A DNA stretch of 63,345 nt from Candidatus Endomicrobium neocapritermitis (GCA_009778325.1 WRJZ01000043.1:1-63345); one strand, 5' to 3'. Positions 27,315 to 37,200 are shown, numbered from the stretch's first letter. Numbers and translations: made by a program. Notes: a model not told the origin generated them from the sequence alone.

Positions 27315-27343
27315 ATTATATATGAATTCTCCCGCTTTGTCAA
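27315..27343 (-). promoter_or_regulatory. Near-perfect sigma-70 promoter of the rpsP operon
   Basis: TTGACA (27338-27343), a 17-nt spacer and TATAAT (27315-27320) on the minus strand. The leader to rpsP is about 70 nt. A strong consensus promoter fits a ribosomal protein operon. Confidence 0.9.
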
Positions 27344-27351
27344 ACAACTGT

Positions 27352-27511
27352 AGAAGCTCGGAAGTTCGGAAGCTCAGCAGCTCAGAGGAGCTGTGGTCAT
27401 TAAAGTTCTTGCCGTTGTTCAATTTCCTATAATCCTATCATCCCATCTTCCGCCGTTCTTGTCTTTGACGTTGCCGAGCTTCTGAGCTTCCTAGCTTCTG
27501 AACTTCTGCCT
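27352..27511. repeat. HAP element with 9-base arm units between divergent promoters
   Basis: Left arm from 27352 (GAAGCTCGG, AAGTTCGG, AAGCTCAGC) pairs with 27472-27511. The core has GAGGAGCTGTGGTCATTAAA and a second TGCCG-bounded piece, so it is longer than at 17595. It fills the space between the rpsP promoter and the divergent lipoprotein promoter. Confidence 0.85.
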
Positions 27512-27514
27512 TTA

Positions 27515-27543
27515 TTTACTTGTCCGATGCTATTTGTTATAAT
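27515..27543 (+). promoter_or_regulatory. Sigma-70 promoter of the lipoprotein gene
   Basis: TTTACT (27515-27520), a 17-nt spacer, TATAAT (27538-27543). It lies downstream of the longer open-frame start at 27527, which rules that start out and supports the ATG at 27581. Confidence 0.7.
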
Positions 27544-27580
27544 CCATTATACAATAAAACAAATACTTTCACTATTTAAT

Positions 27581-28009
27581 ATGCATAAACTTTTTATTTT
27601 TTTCATTTTACTGACTTTTTCTTCCTGTGCGGTTTTGGATGTGCCTAAACGCATTGCGGGTTATTCAATTCAAAAGTTCGAAAATGAGCAAGTCGGGAGA
27701 TATTCCGAAACTTTTGACCTGACAAAAAAAGAAAGTTTTGACAGGACCCTCAGTATAATAAAGTCTTTGAGGGCAAGAGTAACGCACAAAAGTTTCAGGC
27801 GGGGTTATATTGTAGCTTTTGATTTCGCGAAAAGCTTCGATTATTGCTTAGACTCAACCGAAGCGGCTTTTTTTATTGAAGAAATTTCAGAAAAACAGGT
27901 AAAAATCACGGTAATCTGCAATAATTCGCTGCTTGCCAGAAATCTTTCCGAAAAATTCTTCGCCTTAATGCTTAATCCTCCTATAACGGCAATTACGAAT
28001 TACGAATGA
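27581..28009 (+). CDS. Small lipoprotein of unknown function
   Basis: About 142 residues from ATG 27581. A hydrophobic run followed by FSSC gives a lipobox. The mature part has two alpha/beta stretches (SFDRTLSIIKSLRARVTHKS, EAAFFIEEISEKQVKITVIC) and no family I recognise. The last residues (ITAITNYE) and the stop are HAP sequence (ATTACGA type), so the native C-terminus has been altered. It is transcribed away from rpsP. Confidence 0.7.
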   Translation: MHKLFIFFILLTFSSCAVLDVPKRIAGYSIQKFENEQVGRYSETFDLTKKESFDRTLSIIKSLRARVTHKSFRRGYIVAFDFAKSFDYCLDSTEAAFFIEEISEKQVKITVICNNSLLARNLSEKFFALMLNPPITAITNYE

Positions 28010-28015
28010 CGAATG
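27985..28015. repeat. Solo HAP arm (ATTACGA type) ending the lipoprotein gene
   Basis: AACGGCAATTACGAATTACG and a GAATGACGAATGG continuation, with no matching right arm within the next 120 bases. It provides the stop codon of the gene. Confidence 0.8.
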
Positions 28016-28089
28016 GAGCCTGTCCTCGAAGGTCGTAATCGGGGAAATCAACGGCGAACGACTTTTTTTATTTCTTTTACATGTCGTTT

Positions 28090-28118
28090 TTGACTAAACA
28101 TTTCAAAACTTCTATAAT
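28090..28118 (+). promoter_or_regulatory. Consensus-like sigma-70 promoter of eno
   Basis: TTGACT (28090-28095), a 17-nt spacer, TATAAT (28113-28118). Transcription from about 28125 would include the whole HAP element at 28133-28264 in the eno leader. Confidence 0.85.
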
Positions 28119-28132
28119 AATGTCCGAATAAA

Positions 28133-28264
28133 AGGCAGTTAATAGTGAATAGTGAGTAGTTAATAGTTTTGGTGTTTTCGCGTAGCGAAAACCTATAAAA
28201 GATTTCGGCTTCGCCGAAATTCAACAACTACTAACTACTCACTACTAACTATTAACTGCCGTTA
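28133..28264. repeat. HAP element in the eno 5' leader
   Basis: Arms 28133-28168 and 28222-28264 (AGTGAAT/AGTGAGT heptamers) are complementary. Hairpins GTTTTCGCGTAGCGAAAAC (28174-28192) and ATTTCGGCTTCGCCGAAAT (28202-28220). Nearly identical to 25535-25665, a recent copy. It ends 17 bases before the eno ATG. Confidence 0.93.
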
Positions 28265-28280
28265 AAATGGAGGCAGTAAA

Positions 28281-29585
28281 ATGGCAAAAATTGTATCAGT
28301 GCACGGCAGAGAAATTATCGATTCGCGCGGAAATCCGACAGTTGAGGTTGACGTTATTCTTGATGATAAAACGCTCGGAAGAGCGGCAGTTCCTTCAGGC
28401 GCTTCAACAGGCGAAAGAGAAGCTTTGGAGCTTAGAGACGGCGACAAAAAAAGATACGGCGGAAAAGGCGTTTTGAAAGCCGTTGAAAATATAAACAAAG
28501 TTATCGCCCCGAAAATCATCGGAATGGAAATAAACAAACAGCTGGAAATTGACGATATAATGATTAAACTTGACGGCACGGATTTTAAAAGCAATCTCGG
28601 AGCCAATGCGATTTTGGGCGTATCGCTTGCCTGCGCAAAAGCCGGAGCAAACTCCAAAAAAATGCCGGTTTATGAATATGTCAGAGAAGTTTTTAATATA
28701 AAATCGAACAAATACGTTCTTCCCGTGCCTTTAATGAACATCATCAACGGCGGCGAACATGCCGATAATAATGTTGACCTTCAGGAATTCATGATTGCAC
28801 CCGTAAGCGCCCCGAATTTCCGTGAAGCTCTCAGAATGGGCTGCGAAGTTTTCCACAGTCTTAAAAAAGTTTTAAATGATAAAGGCTATTCAACAGGAGT
28901 AGGCGATGAAGGTGGCTTCGCTCCTAATTTAAAGTCAAACATTGAAGCTTTGGAAGTAATCTCCGAAGCAATAGCAAAAGCAGGTTATGTACTCGGAAAA
29001 GACATACTTTTGGCTTTGGATTGCGCCGCAAGCGAATTTTTTAAAGACGGGAAATATACGCTTGAAGGCGAAATAAGCGATAAAGTAAAAACATCGCAAG
29101 AGATGATAAAATTTTATGAAGAATGGCTTAAAAAATATCCTATAATTTCAATGGAAGACGGACTCAGCGAAAAAGACTGGGCAGGCTGGAAACCGCTTAC
29201 GGACGCGTTAAAATCAAAAATGCAGTTGGTCGGCGACGATTTATTTGTGACAAACACAAAAATATTTAAAGAAGGAATTGAAAAAGGGATCGGCAACTCA
29301 ATTCTTATAAAAGTTAACCAGATCGGCTCATTGTCCGAAACGGTTGCCGCGGTTCAAATGGCGTATGACGCGGGATATACGGCAATTATGTCGCACCGTT
29401 CCGGCGAAACAGAAGACAGCATAATAGCGGATTTGGCAGTCGCGCTTAATACCGGCCAGATTAAAACAGGCTCCGCTTCAAGAACGGACAGAATGTGCAA
29501 ATACAACCAGCTTTTGAGAATTGAAGAAGAGCTTGGTTCAAAAGCAAGCTATCTCGGCAAAGCGGCTTTTTCGAGCATAAAATAA
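28281..29585 (+). CDS. eno: Enolase
   Basis: Converts 2-phosphoglycerate to phosphoenolpyruvate. 434 residues, normal length. Signature motifs: [11 protein letters not shown] at the N-terminus, [10 protein letters not shown] near 215, metal ligands in [11 protein letters not shown] and [12 protein letters not shown], the catalytic Lys in [14 protein letters not shown] near 340, and [18 protein letters not shown] near 370. GGAGG lies 7 nt before the ATG. The leader contains a HAP element. Confidence 0.99.
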   Translation: MAKIVSVHGREIIDSRGNPTVEVDVILDDKTLGRAAVPSGASTGEREALELRDGDKKRYGGKGVLKAVENINKVIAPKIIGMEINKQLEIDDIMIKLDGTDFKSNLGANAILGVSLACAKAGANSKKMPVYEYVREVFNIKSNKYVLPVPLMNIINGGEHADNNVDLQEFMIAPVSAPNFREALRMGCEVFHSLKKVLNDKGYSTGVGDEGGFAPNLKSNIEALEVISEAIAKAGYVLGKDILLALDCAASEFFKDGKYTLEGEISDKVKTSQEMIKFYEEWLKKYPIISMEDGLSEKDWAGWKPLTDALKSKMQLVGDDLFVTNTKIFKEGIEKGIGNSILIKVNQIGSLSETVAAVQMAYDAGYTAIMSHRSGETEDSIIADLAVALNTGQIKTGSASRTDRMCKYNQLLRIEEELGSKASYLGKAAFSSIK

Positions 29586-29587
29586 AA

Positions 29588-29706
29588 CGGCGGAAGTTTA
29601 GAAGCTTGGAAGTTTGGCAGCTTGGCAACGGCTTTTTACGTCATTGCGGGCTTGACCCGCAATCTGCCGTCACTAAACTTCTAAGCTCTCCAAGCTCTCT
29701 AAGCTT
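29588..29706. repeat. HAP element with 9-base arm units and an inserted CATTGCGGG palindrome
   Basis: Arms 29594-29626 (GAAGTTTAG, AAGCTTGGA) and 29672-29706 are complementary. The core contains CATTGCGGGCTTGACCCGCA (29642-29661), a dispersed small palindrome. It lies between eno and ftsB. Confidence 0.83.
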
Positions 29707-29715
29707 CAAAAGTTT

Positions 29716-30030
29716 ATGAAAAAATTCAAAATACGGTACATCATTTTAATAGCGGCTTTGGCAATATTGGTTTTTAACGAAGGTTCAAGAACGGTAACAA
29801 GACGCTTCTTTGAGCAGAAAAAATTAAAGTCCGATATTGCAAGCTCGAAATATCAAAACGAACTTCTTAAAAAAAGATTATACTATCTCGAAAATGAACC
29901 TTCATACATAGAGAGAATGGTTCGCAGCGAACTCAATGTCATAGCGCCCGGAGAAATTGAGTACAGATTTCACACAAAAGAAACCGAACCGAAAGTAAAG
30001 GAGAAAGAAAATGAGCAAAAACCTCTTTAA
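29716..30030 (+). CDS. ftsB: FtsB/DivIC-type septum formation initiator
   Basis: 104 residues: a short basic N-terminus, one membrane helix (IILIAALAILVF), then a coiled coil (SDIASSKYQNELLKKRLYYLENEP) and the conserved IERMVRSELNVIAPGEIEYRF. It acts in the divisome with FtsL and FtsQ. Placing ftsB after eno is common in bacteria. The C-terminal tail is charged and low-complexity. No strong ribosome binding site is visible; a HAP arm abuts the start. Confidence 0.92.
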   Translation: MKKFKIRYIILIAALAILVFNEGSRTVTRRFFEQKKLKSDIASSKYQNELLKKRLYYLENEPSYIERMVRSELNVIAPGEIEYRFHTKETEPKVKEKENEQKPL

Positions 30031-30358
30031 ACTTTTTATCCTTATGTGCTGTATGTTTTTCACGGCTAACGCGGCATTCGCGCATCCGCCTTCAAAAATC
30101 GAAGCGTCTGTTGACGGCGAAATGGTTAATGTTACTATAATGCATAATGTAAAAGACAGGGCGAACCATTATATATACAAAGTAGTTGTCACGCTCAATG
30201 ATAAAGAGATAATAGATAAAAGAGAAACCAGGCAGCTTGACGATGAAAAGCAAGTTGAAGTGTTTGAAATACCCGGACTAAAAGCCGGAGACAAGCTGAC
30301 TGTTGAAGCAACATGCAATAAATACGGCTCTAAAACACTTGAACTAACCGTACAATAA
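30011..30358 (+). CDS. Small secreted protein, desulfoferrodoxin-like fold possible
   Basis: 115 residues. Signal peptide ends NAAFA. The mature part (HPPSKIEASVDGEMVNVTIMHNV...NHYIYKVVVTLNDKEI) recalls the iron-binding domain of superoxide reductases in its H-x-x and HYI pattern, but I cannot confirm the metal ligands. GGAG lies 7 nt before the ATG, and the start overlaps the end of ftsB by 20 bases. Function unknown. Confidence 0.6.
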   Translation: MSKNLFKLFILMCCMFFTANAAFAHPPSKIEASVDGEMVNVTIMHNVKDRANHYIYKVVVTLNDKEIIDKRETRQLDDEKQVEVFEIPGLKAGDKLTVEATCNKYGSKTLELTVQ

Positions 30359-30366
30359 CACTAACT

Positions 30367-30771
30367 ATGACAAAAATATCGCGTTTCGGAGTATCATTAA
30401 ATAAAGATATTTTGGACAAATTCGACAGGCTTATTAACGATCAGGAATATCCCACACGCTCAAAAGCCATAGAAGATTTGATTAATTTTTATATTTCCGG
30501 CGAAAATCTTACAAACGACACCACCTCCGTAATAGGGACAATAAACATTATCTACGACCACCACAAAAGAGAACTCCTGAAAAAGCTGACCGATATTCAG
30601 CACGATTTTCAGGAGATCATAGTTTCTTCGCAGCACATACACGTCAGCCACCACGACTGTTTTGAAATAATTATCGTTAAAGGCTTAAAGAAAGAAATTG
30701 AAAAACTTTTTTCGCGCGTCAAAGGCACAAAAGGCATTCAGAACGCTTCGTTAAATATGTTTTCGGTTTGA
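30367..30771 (+). CDS. nikR: Nickel-responsive transcriptional regulator NikR
   Basis: A ribbon-helix-helix repressor that binds DNA when loaded with nickel. 134 residues. N-terminal RHH domain (ISRFGVSLNKDILDKFDRLI) and C-terminal ACT-like domain. The four nickel ligands are kept: His in DIQHDF, two His in SSQHIHVSHHDC and the Cys there, matching H76, H87, H89, C95 of E. coli NikR. It starts 8 bases after the upstream gene, with no clear ribosome binding site. Likely targets are the metal uptake genes at 32-44 kb, though no operator is visible. Confidence 0.95.
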   Translation: MTKISRFGVSLNKDILDKFDRLINDQEYPTRSKAIEDLINFYISGENLTNDTTSVIGTINIIYDHHKRELLKKLTDIQHDFQEIIVSSQHIHVSHHDCFEIIIVKGLKKEIEKLFSRVKGTKGIQNASLNMFSV

Positions 30772-30784
30772 AAACGGAGATTAT

Positions 30785-31852
30785 ATGGCTCGATTAAAAG
30801 ATGGAGTATGCTGCTTTTGCGACTCTGCTTTAGAGTTTTATTATGAAAATGATTCATATTTTTGCGATTGCGCCGTATGCGGCAAATTTTCTTTAAGCGG
30901 CACTCTTGAAGCTTCAATAAAAAGCTTCTTTAACAAAAACGTAGCTTATGAAGAAGACTCTTTCAATTATAAACTTAGAAAACAGATTATCTCTCATTAT
31001 TTGGCAGAAACTCACGAATACAATCCCCAAAATATTAAATTGACAAAAGAGCTGCTTGATGAAAAATTAAAAAACGAGTCGCTGCCGACACCGCGGGCGC
31101 AATTTGAAAATTTGATATATTTTTTAGCAAAGCATCAACGAGTATTCAGCAATAAATTTCTTATTGCGCACAAAGATATTCCATATGCCAACGACGATCT
31201 TTATTCTTATAAAAAACTTGCTTCTGTGTTAGGCTGTTTTGACAAAGATAATTTAAAATTAATCATAAATGAAGCCGTCGATAAACTTTTTATAAAATAT
31301 TTTTTGGCGCAAACTGCCAAAATAGGCTCTGAATTAGTTGCCGTTGACACGGCTCAGCTTTTATTAGAAGGCTGGAACGAGTTTGAACAAATAAACAATA
31401 AAAAAACAGATTCAAAAATAGCATTTCTGGCTTTAAAATTTAATTCTGCGCATATAGACAGCAATTTAATACGGCAGCTCAAAGATACAGTAACGGAAAC
31501 CGGTTTTGCCTTGCAAAAACTTGACGACGAACAGCCTGCCGGGTTAATTGACGATAACTTAAGGGTTAAAATACGCAACAGCAAATTTCTAATAGTCGAT
31601 GTTTCGGACGGCAACAACGGAGCTTATTGGGAAGCAGGATACGGCGAAGGTCTTGGCAAAACCGTCATATATATATGCTGCAAAGAAAAATGGGACACGC
31701 AAACGGTTCATTTTGACACAAATCATCATTTGACAATAATTTATAACAAAAAAGACGAAGATTCAAACGAAGCCGACAGTATGAAAAATTTCTTTAAAAG
31801 ACTGAAAGCCACTATCAGATATTCCATTCCGGAAGCAAAACAGGAAAATTAA
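30785..31852 (+). CDS. Zinc-ribbon protein with NDT/TIR-like C-terminal domain
   Basis: 355 residues. The N-terminus has a CCFC...CDCAVC pattern (Cys near 9-13 and 27-32), likely a zinc ribbon. The middle is helical and unassigned. The C-terminal 130 residues (FLALKFNSAHIDSN..., IRNSKFLIVDVSDGNNGAYWEAGYGEGLGKTVIYIC) resemble nucleoside 2-deoxyribosyltransferase/TIR-type folds that act on nucleosides or NAD; the Glu in YWEAG fits the usual catalytic Glu. GGAG precedes the ATG. It could be a nucleotide-signalling or anti-phage effector; no partner genes for such a system are next to it. Confidence 0.7.
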   Translation: MARLKDGVCCFCDSALEFYYENDSYFCDCAVCGKFSLSGTLEASIKSFFNKNVAYEEDSFNYKLRKQIISHYLAETHEYNPQNIKLTKELLDEKLKNESLPTPRAQFENLIYFLAKHQRVFSNKFLIAHKDIPYANDDLYSYKKLASVLGCFDKDNLKLIINEAVDKLFIKYFLAQTAKIGSELVAVDTAQLLLEGWNEFEQINNKKTDSKIAFLALKFNSAHIDSNLIRQLKDTVTETGFALQKLDDEQPAGLIDDNLRVKIRNSKFLIVDVSDGNNGAYWEAGYGEGLGKTVIYICCKEKWDTQTVHFDTNHHLTIIYNKKDEDSNEADSMKNFFKRLKATIRYSIPEAKQEN

Positions 31853-31853
31853 A

Positions 31854-32429
31854 CTATTTTTTACATACAACGGCATAAAACTTTTCTTCGTCAAGAATCT
31901 CTACGGTTTCAAATCCCGCTTTTGCGGCAAACATCATCGTGTCATTATTTGAAGGCATCATATCGTTTCTGACGGACTTGTCGCATTTTTTGTGATGAGC
32001 GTCAATTTCATGCTTATTGGCATCGTGCGATATGACAAAAATTCCGCCGGGTTTTAAAATCCTGAAGCATTCTTTAAAAGCCTGCTGCTTATCGTTTATG
32101 TGAGGGTATGAATTATGGCAGACAACCTTATCAAACTCTTCGTCGGCGCAGCACGTGTCTTCAATTGAAGCTTCGATATAAACGGCGGCATTGCCGTTTA
32201 CCTTTTCTGCTTTATTGAGCATTTCAATAGAATAATCCAAAGCCGCGATCTCCGCGCATTTATCTTTAAGCAAAGGGATTAAGGCGCCTGTTCCGCAACA
32301 CGCGTCTAAAACAATATCTGTCTTTTTTAATTCCAAAAGCGGAATGATATTTTCCTCTATAAGTTTATACTTTTCTTCGCTTGGGTAATGCCATCCGAGC
32401 GCCGACCTGTCAAAAAATTCTTTTTTCAC
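31854..32429 (-). CDS. SAM-dependent methyltransferase, class I
   Basis: About 192 residues from GTG 32429, which has GGAGG four bases upstream; an ATG at 32465 overlapping the permease stop is the alternative. SAM-binding motif VLDACCGTGALIPLL near residue 50 and LKPGGIFVISHD near 140. The C-terminus is convergent with the preceding rightward gene, one base apart. Substrate unknown; it follows the ABC permease gene closely. Confidence 0.85.
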   Translation of the reverse strand: MKKEFFDRSALGWHYPSEEKYKLIEENIIPLLELKKTDIVLDACCGTGALIPLLKDKCAEIAALDYSIEMLNKAEKVNGNAAVYIEASIEDTCCADEEFDKVVCHNSYPHINDKQQAFKECFRILKPGGIFVISHDANKHEIDAHHKKCDKSVRNDMMPSNNDTMMFAAKAGFETVEILDEEKFYAVVCKK

Positions 32430-32455
32430 CGAACCTCCTTCAGTAAGACGAATTT

Positions 32456-33256
32456 TTACCGCCATATTTTTTTATAAATAAAACTTAATGCAAATATTAA
32501 AACTGAAATTATAACTATTGATGCGCCGACAGGCATGTCGAAAATATAAGACACAAATAAACCGGCAATACAGGAACATACGGCGATTATTACGGAAAAC
32601 ATATAAAGGAAGCTTAGCTTCTTTGTCAATTGAGCCGCCGCCGCAGGCGGTATGGTTATCAAACTGTAAATCAAAAGACCGCCGATTGTTTTTATATTAA
32701 TGCTTACCGTAACGGCGCACAGCATTAAAAGCGAATAAAATATAAACTTTTCCGGTATTCCGCACGCGAAAGCTATGCTTTTATTGTAAATCACCGAAAT
32801 TATGCCCTTATTAAATACAAAAAGAAAAACCACAATAAAAATTGCGATTAAAGCTAAAAAAAATGTTTCTTTTACGCTTATGGTCAGAATGTTTCCCCAC
32901 ATTAAAGAAAGAGCTTCGGAAGTTTTCGGCCCGAGCTTTCCCATAAACAAAAAAGCAATTCCTAACATAAAAGAAAACAGTATGCCGGTTGATAAATTAG
33001 GCGACAGATTTCCCTTTTCGGCAACAGGCCCTATTATCAGTGAAGAGACCGTGCAAAGAGCCATTGCGGAAAACACGGGATTTATTCCGAAAAACAGACC
33101 CAGAATGCCTCCGGCAAAAGCAGTATGCGCCATTGCAACCCCGATAAAAGGAATGTTTAAAAGATATACCCACACGCCTATTATTCCGCACGCAATGCCC
33201 GCGAAAACCGAAGCCGTTAAAGCTTTTATAAAAAAATAACTGAAAACAAACTCCAT
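32456..33256 (-). CDS. Metal ABC transporter permease (ZnuB/TroC family)
   Basis: About 266 residues with eight or so hydrophobic helices. Family motifs GVAMAHTAFAGGILGLFFG, NLSTGILFSFMLGIAFL and TIGGLLIYSLITIPPAAAAQL. Start taken at ATG 33256 with AAGGGG upstream; a TTG at 33274 would lie in a HAP arm. It forms the inner-membrane channel for a divalent metal with the ATPase at 33395 and perhaps the binding protein at 41061. The metal cannot be read from the sequence. Confidence 0.92.
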   Translation of the reverse strand: MEFVFSYFFIKALTASVFAGIACGIIGVWVYLLNIPFIGVAMAHTAFAGGILGLFFGINPVFSAMALCTVSSLIIGPVAEKGNLSPNLSTGILFSFMLGIAFLFMGKLGPKTSEALSLMWGNILTISVKETFFLALIAIFIVVFLFVFNKGIISVIYNKSIAFACGIPEKFIFYSLLMLCAVTVSINIKTIGGLLIYSLITIPPAAAAQLTKKLSFLYMFSVIIAVCSCIAGLFVSYIFDMPVGASIVIISVLIFALSFIYKKIWR

Positions 33257-33269
33257 GAAACCCCTTAAA

Positions 33270-33395
33270 GACAATTAACAATTAACAATGAACAATTAAT
33301 AATTATTGTGTTTTCGCTTTGCGAAAACCTGTTAATAGGTTTCGGCTGAGCCGAAACTCCGACATTGTTATTTGTTAATTGTTCATTGTTAATTT
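33270..33395. repeat. HAP element with 7-base arm units (TTAACAA type)
   Basis: Arms 33270-33305 and 33363-33395 (TTAACAA/TGAACAA heptamers) are complementary. Hairpins GTTTTCGCTTTGCGAAAAC (33310-33328) and GTTTCGGCTGAGCCGAAAC (33339-33357), whose loops differ from other copies while stems are the same. It separates the ATPase and permease genes. Confidence 0.92.
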
Positions 33396-34102
33396 TAATA
33401 AATATTATATTCCCGCGCTTTTTCTTTTATATTTTTGTTTTCTGTTTCCAGAACTATCTTACCGTCTTTAAGCATAAACACTTTTGAACAGCATTGCGGA
33501 ATTAAATCTATATCGTGCGTTACCATTAGGCACGTAAAACCAAAATTGGAATATAGTTTTTCAACAAAGTTAAGAAATGTTTTTTTGGAGTGAGGGTCGA
33601 GTCCGGACTGGGGTTCGTCAAGAAGTATTATTTCAGGCTGCTGGGCAAGAACCCTTGCAATGGAAACTTTTTGCGCTTCGCCTCCGGAAATTTCGCCGAG
33701 AGGAGAATCCTCAATATTTTCAATCTGGGCGATTCTTATGGCATTGCTTACAACTTTATCATCGGCTTCCGTGAATTTTTTAAAAATGCCGTTTTTCGCA
33801 AACCGCCCGACGCTTACCGCCTGATAAACCGAAATCGGCGAATTTTTTTCGGAAACGTTGCTCTGCGGAACATAACCTATAATGCTTTTATCAGTATCTT
33901 TTAAACCTTTGCCGAATATTTCAATATTTCCTTCATACTTCTCAAGCCCGCATATTGCCTTTATAAGCGTGCTTTTACCGGCGCCGTTCGCTCCTATAAG
34001 CACGGCAAACCCGCCTTTGTCAACGTTAATATTTATCCCGTTTAAAATAAGTTTGGAAGAAAACTTTACGGTAAGATTTTTTATTTCAACTGCAGGATTC
34101 AT
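33395..34102 (-). CDS. Metal ABC transporter ATP-binding protein (ZnuC/TroB family)
   Basis: 235 residues. Walker A GANGAGKST near 40, signature ISGGEAQKVSIARVLAQQP near 140, Walker B IILLDEPQSGLDP near 165, and the switch His in MVTHDIDLI. It powers the permease just downstream. Translation starts at ATG 34102 (MNPAVEIKNLTVKF). The stop is at the edge of a HAP element. Confidence 0.95.
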   Translation of the reverse strand: MNPAVEIKNLTVKFSSKLILNGININVDKGGFAVLIGANGAGKSTLIKAICGLEKYEGNIEIFGKGLKDTDKSIIGYVPQSNVSEKNSPISVYQAVSVGRFAKNGIFKKFTEADDKVVSNAIRIAQIENIEDSPLGEISGGEAQKVSIARVLAQQPEIILLDEPQSGLDPHSKKTFLNFVEKLYSNFGFTCLMVTHDIDLIPQCCSKVFMLKDGKIVLETENKNIKEKAREYNIY

Positions 34103-34116
34103 TAGACCTCATTATA

Positions 34117-34243
34117 TAACGGCAATTACGAATTACGAATAAAAGACAAAACAAAAAATAATTGCAAGTTACAACTTATTCGTAATTGTCGTCAAAAAGC
34201 CGTTGATTCGTAATTCGTCATTCGTAATTCGTAATTGCCGTTC
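34117..34243. repeat. HAP element with 7-base arm units (ATTACGA type) after a hydrolase gene
   Basis: Left arm 34118-34141 and right arm 34205-34243 (ATTCGTAATTCGTCATTCGT with GCCGTT end) are complementary. The right arm begins directly at the stop codon of the upstream hydrolase. The same arm and boundary are found after the paralogous gene at 37661. Confidence 0.88.
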
Positions 34244-37200
34244 ATCTTTCCACCGCTATTTTGATTCTTTTTTTATTTCCGTTTCCGTCTTCCATGTACA
34301 CTATATATACTCCGCTGGCTGCTTTTTCGCCTGCATTATTTTTTCCGTCCCATACTGCCGTTCCGCTTGCATCGGCTTTCAATTCTCTCACTACCTGTCC
34401 TAACATTGTATATATTTTTATGCGCGTTCCCACAGGCATATTCGAAAAATTCATCTTCGCGTAATTCAGCCCTTTCGACGGCCGTATAGGATTCGGATAA
34501 TATTTTACATCATCAAGAGAGACTTTATTAGCAACCTCGAGGTTGAAGCTGTTTGACGTCAGACCTTCGACTGTGAGCGTCAGCGTATGCGCGCCGGAAG
34601 GCGTGGCGGCTGTCGTGTTGACGGTCAGCGTTCCGCTGTTGCCTGTGATTGTTACACTGCCGGTCACTCCGGCCGGAGCGCCGTTTAATACGGCCGGGTA
34701 TGTTCCGCCTTCAATACCCGCAGTTGTGACGGGGAACACGGCCGAACCCGTTCTGCCTGACGACGTAGCGCCGCTCTGTTCGCCGACAATAAGCGGCAGC
34801 GTCCGCCATATTTTAAAGTCATGGTAATAAATCTTGGCATTCCAGGCTAAAACGCCTATAGAACCCGAATCGTACTTATTATCTGTGGCCCGCGTAATAT
34901 ACACATTGTTTACATATATATCAATTTGTTCCCCATGCATTACAAGCGTGAGCTCCGCATCCTCATTCGTAATATTCGTTGTAATACTGATGTTGTTGCC
35001 GGTTATAAGGGTTACTGGATTTCCTTTATAAACGGCCAGTTGGCTGTTGCTTCCAATGAGCACAAAATAACCTGAACCGGCGTGGCCTTTTGTCGGGTCC
35101 ATCCGCACGCCTAAAGCGACCCAATTATCGGATTTTTTTACGCCCGTTATCCTCATTTTGGCGGAAACAATACCGTCTCTTACCGTAACATCTTTAAGAT
35201 AGGCATACGGATTATCCGGGAGTTCTTCTTCATGCGTCAGCTTTCCGTTAACACACTTCCAAGTGCCTCTATGCTGCGCATCGTAACTTGCCGTAAACTG
35301 ATCCCAATTATCAATGCCGCATGAAAAACGAATATCCGGTTCGCCGAATCTGTCAACAGAAAACGGAGTCTTGACATTCACCACAGAGGGGCTTGTTTGA
35401 CCTATGCCGTTAAAATTTCCCGTAAAACTGAGTTTAGCGGAAACCCCATCGTTAATTTTCACGGTGTAAGCCAGAGTTGCGCTGGAATATGCGGGAATTG
35501 TGACGCTCTGCGGCCCGCTCACGATAGCGGTTTCTGACGCCGCCTTCGCGAACGATCCAGCCACTGTGCCGGTGACCGTGGCGTCATTGAAGTTGTAAAC
35601 GGTCACCTCAACATCGGTTTGCGTATTAGGCTTTATTGAATAAGCGCCTTCCGCCTTTATGTTTTTACGTGATTCTATCGGGAAGCTCTGGTCAAGCACA
35701 ATTTTTTGGGCTTTTGAAAATGTTTTAGGCGCAAGAACCTTTGGCGGATAATTCGACTCTGTGTACACGCCAGCCGGAATATCGCCGGAAACTCTCAGAT
35801 AGACGGGATCCGGGCCGAGAGTAAGGTTAAAAGTACCTCCGCTATATGGGGCGGGTTTCTTGCCGCCCATGATGTCCGTGAGGATTCCGCTGGTTTTTCC
35901 CAGCGACAATGTCGCCGTAGATGACGCGGTCGCCGACCTCGCGTCCCATAGAATCAGCACGGTATCGCTGCCGTCTTTAAATACATATCCCTTCGCGCCG
36001 AAGGGCAGGTTGGTTAATTCGCCGCGGTATTTTGCCTCCCCCAGCGCTTCCGTCATTACAGATTGGGCGACATAAGAGGCGTAAGGAGTCATCCTGAAAG
36101 AGAAGGATCCCCAGTACGCATCGCCCTCAAAGAAAGGCAATCCGCAGAACCAGAAATGCTTATCCACTCCGGTGGACAGGCTTTTCGCAGCGGAAGTCAC
36201 CAAATACCGCGCCTGGGCCTTCTGCGCTTCATAAGTTTCAAGCTCGCTATAAGTGGTATTTGTGCTGACAATCGCTCCGCCTGCCTCTGTTATCCACACA
36301 GGCATGTTTCCGGCGCCGGCAAGGCTGTTTTTAAAGGTCAAATGAGCATCGTTTTTATCAGTACTAAATGAGTCATAGGGACCTGCCGGACTCACATTGT
36401 TCTGATGTTGATGAAAGTTATAGACGTCGATATAATTGATAATTCCGTTATCAAACAGATTGTCCTGATACAAAAGATACGGGTTTATGCGGCCGACCAG
36501 CCCGCCGACGGTAACGAGAGGAGTTTTGGCGGCTTGGCAATCGCGAAAGCCGATGGACGCGGCCTTTACGAACGCGGCGAATTTGTCCGCACCCTCATGC
36601 TCGCCAGTTTGATGGTTAAGGTAGTCCGGCTCATTCCAGACTTCCCACATGCCTATATCGTCCTTGTAATAGTAGCCGGCCTTTCGCCCGAACTCATAGG
36701 CGGCCGTCAGGTCGTTCGGCAGCAGATATACCCAACGACCTGTTGAAGGCGCATTGTTTGCATCGTTCGCGTCTATTCTCTCTTGAGACGTGAAAGCCCA
36801 ACCGGGCGTTGCAAAAAAGGAATCCAATATCTTGATACCAGCTCCGGAAAATGCCTTGATGAATGGATCGTACCAAGAATAATCTAAATTGTTTCTATCA
36901 TCGTGTACCTTGTCCCAGCTCATTCTATCCCTTATCCATTTAACTCCGCTGAGCTTAACCGCCCGCACATAAGGGTTCAGCCATTTGTCTCTTTCCTGGT
37001 CCGATGGCCAGCTGTTACCGCCTGCGTTAAACACTTCTTTATACCACGGCCAAAGCCTCCAGGAGACGAACGTATCTGTCGCAAAGGGCGAATCGGCCAG
37101 CGGCTTGCGCTGTTCATAGGGTATCACCACGGCAAAGTCGCCGGAAACGCTTTCTCCGGAAACCGAAGCTGTCACAACGTAATGGCCTGTATTCATAAAT

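Noticed and set aside
27527-27580. Longer N-terminus for the lipoprotein gene
   Set aside because: The -10 box at 27538-27543 lies inside it, so this part is probably not transcribed; ATG 27581 also gives a proper signal peptide.
25535-28264. Short tandem units as a possible CRISPR array
   Set aside because: Units are 7-9 bases without spacers, and arms are inverted, not direct repeats of 25-35 bases.
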